Source: Oryzomonas sp. (GTDB lineage: Bacteria > Desulfobacterota > Desulfuromonadia > Geobacterales > Pseudopelobacteraceae). From it: a stretch of DNA of 64,000 nt. The stretch is taken from assembly GCA_031292255.1 (NCBI GenBank), contig JARLHN010000008.1, positions 62,001-126,000 of the forward strand, in the 5' to 3' direction. A model generated the notes under the pieces. It did no database searches. It was not told the origin of the DNA and was given only the letters and a program-made list of their open reading frames with translations. The number at the start of each line of letters is the position of its first letter. The stretch's first letter is position 1. Shown here piece by piece: positions 58,726 to 64,000 of this stretch. Made by a program: the position numbers and the translations under genes.

Positions 58726-61700
58726 ATGCGCCGAAGCGGCCGTTTTTTTGCATTCTGGGGGGGGTGTGCGGCGCTGTTCGTGCTCTTAAGCACGGGCAGC
58801 GCCGGTGCCGTTACTATTGACCCGGTGGCTACGCCGGTCAACATTACCACCATTACGGTTACCGGCACCATGGATAGCAATGACCAGGTGACCGTGACGT
58901 GCCCGGGGGCATCGCTGGGCTCCGTCAATAATCCGACCCCCACCACATGGAGTGTGCAGGTGTCGGGTCTCCCGGAGGGAACGAGCACGATTACCGCCAC
59001 CGCGGATGGCGAAGACCCGCCTAATGCCCAGGCGACAATCCTGGTCGACACCACGCCGCCCAGCCTGTCGGTATCGGCGCTCCCCGACGGCGCCTACACC
59101 AATAATCCAATTTTGAACATCTCCGGAACGGCAAGCGACAGCGGCAGCGGCCTGGCACAGGTGACGGTCAATAGGACGCCCGTCACCGTGACGAACGGCA
59201 GTTTCAGCACGAGTGTGACCCTGGCGCTGGGCACCAACACCATCACCACGGTGGCCTCCGACCAGGCCGGCAACACCGAGACCGACACGCGGACCATCAC
59301 CCTGGACGAGACCGCGCCACAAATCACAATCGCTCAGCCTGCCGACAACAGCGCCACCAATGTGTCACCGCTCACGGTCAGCGGCACGGTCGACAAGACC
59401 GCCGTGGTCAATGTCGCGGTTAACGGCGGCTCGTCCCAGGCGGCAACCCAGGACAATGACGGCTTTACCGTCCAAGTGCCGCTGGCGGAGGGCACCAACA
59501 CCATAAGCATCACCGCCACCGACCAGGCCGGTAATATCGCTAGCGCCAAGCGGACGGTGCTCTACGACACCATCAGCCCGACGATCCAGATCACCGAGCC
59601 GCCCCAGGACCTGGTCACCAACCAGGCAAACTACCTGGTGCAAGGCACGGTCAGCGACCCGGAGACCTCGGTCACCGTCGCAGTCGCGGTCAATGGCCAA
59701 TCCACGCCCGTCACGGTATCCTCCGGCACCTTCCAGTTAAGCGTGCCCTTGACCGTCAACGAGCTCTACCAGGTGGTGGCCACCGCCACCGACACAGCCG
59801 GCAACCAAGCCAGCGCCACCCGCAATATTACGTTCGACAATATCCCACCCACCATCACCAAGGCAGCGTCAAGCACCTCTACCGGCTATTACGGCCCGGG
59901 TAGCAGCGTCGATGTCAGCCTTTCCTTCTCCGAGCCGGTCTATTCTTCGGGGTTGACGATCACGCTCAGTTCCGGGGCTGCCCTGACCACCGGCGCCCTC
60001 TCGGCCGTGACCTCCTTCGACACCTCGTACCAAGTGGCCGCCGGCCAGAATACGGCTCAGTTGAACGTTACAAACGTCACCGGCACCATCAGCGACCTGG
60101 CAGGCAACCAGAACCAGAACCCGTCAGTGCCGGTTGGGGCCAATATCGGCAATGTGGTGCAGATCGCCATCGAAACCACCCCACCGACCGCCACGTTGAC
60201 CTCCGAGCCGGCTAATCCGGCCAACACCAAAACCGGCAGTTTCACCTTTACGCTCGACGTCGCCGGGGCGACGGCCCAGTGCGCCCTGGACAACACCGTC
60301 TTCAACACCTGCAGCTCGCCGTTCGCCTTTGATCTCAGTAACCAACCGGACGGCAGCCACACCTTCAGCGTGCGCGGCGTGGACCAGGCAGGCAATATCG
60401 GAACACCGAACAGCTATTCCTGGGCCATCGACACCACGCCGCCCACGATCACCCAAGCGGCATCAACGACCGCTGCCGGCTATTACGGCCCGCAGAAAAG
60501 CATCGATGTCAGCCTTGCCTTCTCCGAACCGGTCAATTCTTCGGGGTTGACGATCACGCTGAGTTCCGGGGCCACCCTGACCACCGGCGCCCTCTCGGCC
60601 GCGACCTCCATCGACACCACCTACGTGGTGGCTGCCGGCCAGAATACGGCTCAGTTGAACGTGACGTCCGTCACCGGCACGATCAGCGACCTGGCAGGCA
60701 ATCAGAACCAGGCACCACTAGTGCCTGCGGGGTCCAATATCGGCAACAAGGTGCAGATCGTCATCGAGACCACCCCGCCGACCGTCACTTTCACCTCCAA
60801 ACCGGCTAATCCGACCAACATCAAAAGCGGCAGCTTCACCTTTACGCTCAGCGTCGCCGGGGCGACGGCCCAGTGCGCCATTGACAGCGTCTCCGCCTTC
60901 AACACCTGCAGCTCGCCGTTCGCCTTCGATTTCAGTAACCAGCCGGACGGCAACCACACCTTCAGCGTGCGCGGCATTGACCAGGTAGGCAACGTCGGCG
61001 CCGTCAACACCTATTCCTGGACCATCAATACCACGTCCCCTACCGTGTCAGCCGGACCGGACAAGACCTCCAGCAGCCAGTTCACCCAGACCGGCACGGT
61101 GAGCGATGCCTCGGCATACACCGTGCAATGGAGTCAACAATCCGGGCCGGGGACGATTACCTTCGGCACGCCGACGGCCCTCTCCACCACGGTCAGCGCC
61201 AGCCAGGACGGCCAGTACGTGCTGCTTTTGACCGCGACCGATGCTGCCGGCAACACGGCCACAAATACCATGACCCTTATCTGGGACACGGTAAAGCCGC
61301 TGGTCAACGCCGGGGCGAACAAGACCTCCGGCATCTCGTTTAGTCAGACCGGCACGGTGAGTGATTCCCTGCCCGTGACTGTGCAGTGGAGCCGGGTATC
61401 CGGACCGGGGACTGTCACCTTTGGTTCACCGACTGCCCTGACCACCACGGTCAGCGCCAGCCAGGACGGCCAGTATGTGCTGCAGCTCACGGCGACCGAT
61501 AGCGCCGGCAATGTAGCCGCCAGCACCATGACCCTGACCTGGGACACGGTCAAGCCGCTGGTCAACGCCGGGGCGAACCAGACCTACGGCATTCAGTTCA
61601 CCCAAACCGGCACGGTAAGTGATTCCCTGCCCGTGACTGAACAGTGGAGCCAGGTCTCCGGACCGGGCACAGTCGCTTTTACCGCACCGACGAGTCTGAC

Positions 61701-64000
61701 GACCCAAGTCAGCGCCACCCAGGACGGCCAGTACGTGCTGCTGTTGACCGCCACCGACAGTGCCGGCAACGTGGGATCCGCTACCATGTCCCTGACCTGG
61801 GACACGGTCAAGCCGGTGGTCTCGGCCGGGACAAACCAGGTAGCCAACAGCTCCATTACCATTACCGGCAGCGCCAGCGATACCCTGAATCAGACCTACC
61901 ATTGGAGCCAGACCTCGGGACCGGGCACGGTAAGCTTCAGCGCCCCCAACAGTCTCACGACCCAGGTCACGGCCAACCAGAATGGCCAATATGTCCTACA
62001 ATTGACTGCCACCGACAGCGCCGGCAACACGGCCGCCAGCACTATGAACCTGACCTGGGACACCGTCAGTCCGGTTGTCTCGGCAGGGCCGAACCTGGTC
62101 ACCAACGGCACCGGTACCATTACCATCACCGGCAGCGCCAGCGATGCGTTGGGCCTCACGTATCAATGGAACCAGGTCTCGGTCTCCCCCGGGCCGGGCA
62201 CTGTATCCTTCACCGCCTCCAACAGTCTCGCTACCCAGGTCACGGCCAGCCAGGACGGGCTCTATACGCTGCAACTGACCGCCACCGACGCTGCCGGCAA
62301 TACGGCTACCAGCACCATGACCTTGACCTGGGACACCACGCCGCCCAGCATGACGGTATCGGCGCTGCAGAATGGCGCCTACACCAACAACCCGATCCTG
62401 AACGTCGCCGGAACGGCCGGCGACAGCGGCAGCGGCCTGGCACAGGTGACGGTCAATGGGAAGGCCGTCACCGTAACGAACGGCAGTTTCAGCACGAGCG
62501 TTACCCTGGCGGTGGGCGCCAACATCATCACCACAGTGGCCTCCGACCAGGCCGGCAACACCACGACCGACACGCGGACCATTACCCTGGACGAGACCGC
62601 GCCACAGATCACGATCGCGCAGCCCGCCGACAACAGCGCCACCAATGTGTCACCGCTCACGGTCAGCGGAAGCGTCAATAAAACCGCCTCGGTCAACGTC
62701 GCGGTCAACGGCGGTTCGTCCCTGGCGGCGACCCCCCAGGATAATAACGGCTTCACAGTCCAAGTGCCTTTGGCGGCGGGCACCAACACCATAACCATCA
62801 CCGCCACCGACCAAGCCGGTAATTTCACTACCGCCAAGCGGACGGTGCTCTACGACACCGTCAACCCGACGATCCAGATCACCGAACCGCCCCAGGACCT
62901 GGTCACCAACCAGGCAAACTACCTGGTGCAAGGCACGGTCAGCGACCCCCAGACCTCGGTTACCGTCGTGGTCTCGGTCGATGGCCAATCCTCGCCCGTC
63001 ACGGTATCCTCGTCCGGCGCCTTCGAGTTGAGCGTGCCCTTGACCGTCAACAAGAGCTACCAGGTGGTGGCGACCGCCACCGACGCGGCCGGCAACCAGG
63101 CCAGCGCCACCCGCAATATCACGTTCGACAATATCCCGCCCACCATCACCCAGGCAGCGTCAACCACCGCTGCCGGCTACTACGACGTAGGAAACAAGGT
63201 CGATGTCAGCCTTGCCTTCTCCGAGCCGGTCTATTCTTCTTCGGGGTTGACGATCACCCTCAGCTCCGGGGCAACTCTGACCACCGGCCCTCTCTCGGCC
63301 GTGACCTCCTTCGACACCTCATACGTGGTGGCCGCCGGCCAGAATACGGCTCAGTTGAACGTGACGGCCGTCACCGGCACGATCAGCGACTTGGCAGGCA
63401 ATCAGAGCCTGAACCCGGGAGTGCCGACGGGGGCCAATATCGGCAATGTGGTGCAGATCGCCATCGAAACCACCCAGCCCACGATCACCCAAGCGGCATC
63501 AACCACCGCTGCCGGCTATTACGGCACGGGGAGCAAGGTCGATGTCAGCCTTGCCTTCTCCGTACCGGTCAATTCTTCGGGGTTGACGATCACCCTCAGC
63601 TCCGGGGCCACCCTGACCACCGGCGCCCTCTCGGCGGCAACCTCCTTCGACACCACCTACGTGGTGGCCGCCGGCCAGAATACGGCTCAGTTGAACGTGA
63701 CGGCCATCACCGGCACTATCAGCGACCTGGCCGGTAATCAGAACCCGGCCCCGGGAGCGCCTGCGGTCAATATCGGCAATAAAGTACAGATCGCCATCGA
63801 CACCATCCCACCGAACGTCTCGGCCGGTTCCAACGTGACCTCCGGCATCCAGTTCACCCAAACCGGCACGGCGAGCGACTCTCTGCAGGTGACCACCGTG
63901 CAGTGGAGCAAGCAGTCCGGGCCGGGGCAGATCACCTTCGGCACGGCGACGGCTCTTGCCACCACGGTCAACGCAAGCCAGGACGGCCAGTACGTGCTGC
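58726..64000 (+). CDS. Giant exported Ig-like repeat protein (5' 1758 codons; continues past window)
   Basis: ATG at 58726 with GAGGTG five bases upstream; the frame stays open to base 64000. Signal peptide (about 1-29, FFAFWGGCAALFVLLSTGSA). Then Ig-like modules. Type 1, bacterial Ig (TPPSLSVSALPDGAYTNNPI; SDQAGNT): residues 111-370 and 1206-1467. Type 2 (TKAASSTSTGYYGPGSSVDV; GTISDLAGNQ): starting near 370, 569, 1467, 1584. Type 3 with a Cys pair (GATAQCALDNTVFNTCSSPF): near 484 and 684. Type 4, PKD/REJ-like (VSAGPDKTS; VQWSQQSGPG): near 771, 859, 943, 1029, 1112, 1694. Probably a surface adhesin or stalk; the anchor or export signal is not visible. Confidence 0.85.
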   Translation, partial: MRRSGRFFAFWGGCAALFVLLSTGSAGAVTIDPVATPVNITTITVTGTMDSNDQVTVTCPGASLGSVNNPTPTTWSVQVSGLPEGTSTITATADGEDPPNAQATILVDTTPPSLSVSALPDGAYTNNPILNISGTASDSGSGLAQVTVNRTPVTVTNGSFSTSVTLALGTNTITTVASDQAGNTETDTRTITLDETAPQITIAQPADNSATNVSPLTVSGTVDKTAVVNVAVNGGSSQAATQDNDGFTVQVPLAEGTNTISITATDQAGNIASAKRTVLYDTISPTIQITEPPQDLVTNQANYLVQGTVSDPETSVTVAVAVNGQSTPVTVSSGTFQLSVPLTVNELYQVVATATDTAGNQASATRNITFDNIPPTITKAASSTSTGYYGPGSSVDVSLSFSEPVYSSGLTITLSSGAALTTGALSAVTSFDTSYQVAAGQNTAQLNVTNVTGTISDLAGNQNQNPSVPVGANIGNVVQIAIETTPPTATLTSEPANPANTKTGSFTFTLDVAGATAQCALDNTVFNTCSSPFAFDLSNQPDGSHTFSVRGVDQAGNIGTPNSYSWAIDTTPPTITQAASTTAAGYYGPQKSIDVSLAFSEPVNSSGLTITLSSGATLTTGALSAATSIDTTYVVAAGQNTAQLNVTSVTGTISDLAGNQNQAPLVPAGSNIGNKVQIVIETTPPTVTFTSKPANPTNIKSGSFTFTLSVAGATAQCAIDSVSAFNTCSSPFAFDFSNQPDGNHTFSVRGIDQVGNVGAVNTYSWTINTTSPTVSAGPDKTSSSQFTQTGTVSDASAYTVQWSQQSGPGTITFGTPTALSTTVSASQDGQYVLLLTATDAAGNTATNTMTLIWDTVKPLVNAGANKTSGISFSQTGTVSDSLPVTVQWSRVSGPGTVTFGSPTALTTTVSASQDGQYVLQLTATDSAGNVAASTMTLTWDTVKPLVNAGANQTYGIQFTQTGTVSDSLPVTEQWSQVSGPGTVAFTAPTSLTTQVSATQDGQYVLLLTATDSAGNVGSATMSLTWDTVKPVVSAGTNQVANSSITITGSASDTLNQTYHWSQTSGPGTVSFSAPNSLTTQVTANQNGQYVLQLTATDSAGNTAASTMNLTWDTVSPVVSAGPNLVTNGTGTITITGSASDALGLTYQWNQVSVSPGPGTVSFTASNSLATQVTASQDGLYTLQLTATDAAGNTATSTMTLTWDTTPPSMTVSALQNGAYTNNPILNVAGTAGDSGSGLAQVTVNGKAVTVTNGSFSTSVTLAVGANIITTVASDQAGNTTTDTRTITLDETAPQITIAQPADNSATNVSPLTVSGSVNKTASVNVAVNGGSSLAATPQDNNGFTVQVPLAAGTNTITITATDQAGNFTTAKRTVLYDTVNPTIQITEPPQDLVTNQANYLVQGTVSDPQTSVTVVVSVDGQSSPVTVSSSGAFELSVPLTVNKSYQVVATATDAAGNQASATRNITFDNIPPTITQAASTTAAGYYDVGNKVDVSLAFSEPVYSSSGLTITLSSGATLTTGPLSAVTSFDTSYVVAAGQNTAQLNVTAVTGTISDLAGNQSLNPGVPTGANIGNVVQIAIETTQPTITQAASTTAAGYYGTGSKVDVSLAFSVPVNSSGLTITLSSGATLTTGALSAATSFDTTYVVAAGQNTAQLNVTAITGTISDLAGNQNPAPGAPAVNIGNKVQIAIDTIPPNVSAGSNVTSGIQFTQTGTASDSLQVTTVQWSKQSGPGQITFGTATALATTVNASQDGQYVL
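59056..60170 (+). repeat. Large internal repeat, copy 1 (giant gene)
   Basis: About 1.1 kb that is nearly identical to 62341-63461 (offset 3285, growing to about 3291 from small in-frame indels). It encodes the block of type 1 modules plus one type 2 module, implying segmental duplication within the gene. Confidence 0.75.
62341..63461 (+). repeat. Large internal repeat, copy 2 (giant gene)
   Basis: Second copy of the 59056-60170 block. Shared marker strings include CGGCAGTTTCAGCACGAG and CAACCAGGCAAACTACCTGG. All differences are substitutions or multiples of three. Confidence 0.75.

Noticed and set aside
61644-62681. 345-codon His/Arg/Gln-rich frame inside the giant Ig gene
   Set aside because: Shadow of the Ig-repeat frame, which continues in phase across the whole stretch.

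Overview
The window looks like a chromosomal segment from a Geobacter-like member of the Desulfuromonadota. This is inferred from gene content: single-chain class I fumarase, a MucR-type zinc-finger regulator, an adenosine-specific kinase, rubrerythrin, many c-di-GMP proteins, a sigma-54 regulator, a monoheme cytochrome c, and abundant intergenic palindromes. Most of the sequence is GC-rich housekeeping DNA. No rRNA, tRNA or CRISPR array was recognised.

Layout. 1-8.4 kb (minus strand): an MdtABC-type RND efflux operon with an OprM/NodT outer-membrane lipoprotein running off the left edge. 9.0-13.6 kb: a CNNM/CorC-type membrane protein overlapping an AsmA-family gene. 13.9-25.7 kb: lpxC, cysE, fumarase, MucR regulator, PEBP-like protein, adenosine-specific kinase, YaiI family, ABC-F ATPase, S1-domain protein, MarR regulator with yceI, DODA dioxygenase. 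25.8-34.7 kb: cytochrome c, rhomboid protease, family II pyrophosphatase with CBS/DRTGG domains, small membrane and Fe-S proteins, branched-chain aminotransferase, a secreted formylglycine-enzyme-like protein. 35.1-40.6 kb: an AT-richer block that looks acquired, with a 77-bp tandem repeat, a DUF2726 protein, two unfamiliar proteins, a REP-associated transposase, a HigBA-like toxin-antitoxin pair, an FlK-like thioesterase and a lipoprotein. 41.8-44.0 kb: a lexA - small gene - dinB SOS cassette. 44.2-50.7 kb: signalling genes (PilZ, hybrid histidine kinase, HDOD-GGDEF, GGDEF) around a rubrerythrin.

51.4-64.0 kb is the most interesting part. It reads as one surface-structure locus: an outer-membrane beta-barrel with an Ala-rich N-terminal segment; a sigma-54 enhancer-binding protein with a PilZ-like N-terminus and a zinc ribbon; a near-consensus -24/-12 promoter behind an array of TTTTACA/TGTAAAA sites; then a Sec-exported protein with a bacteriocin-like double-glycine motif, a 521-residue Thr/Asn-rich repeat protein, a smaller relative, an exported C39 cysteine peptidase (possibly a lipoprotein), a second Sec + double-glycine protein, and a giant Ig-like repeat protein that leaves the window still open. 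The part list resembles the Pseudomonas Fap functional-amyloid operon (C39 peptidase FapD, barrel FapF, repeat proteins FapB/C). The gene order, regulator and giant adhesin differ, so I propose it as a divergent or new extracellular-fibre system.

The intergenic DNA carries at least five families of short inverted-repeat elements (MITE/REP-like), some nested, described individually below.
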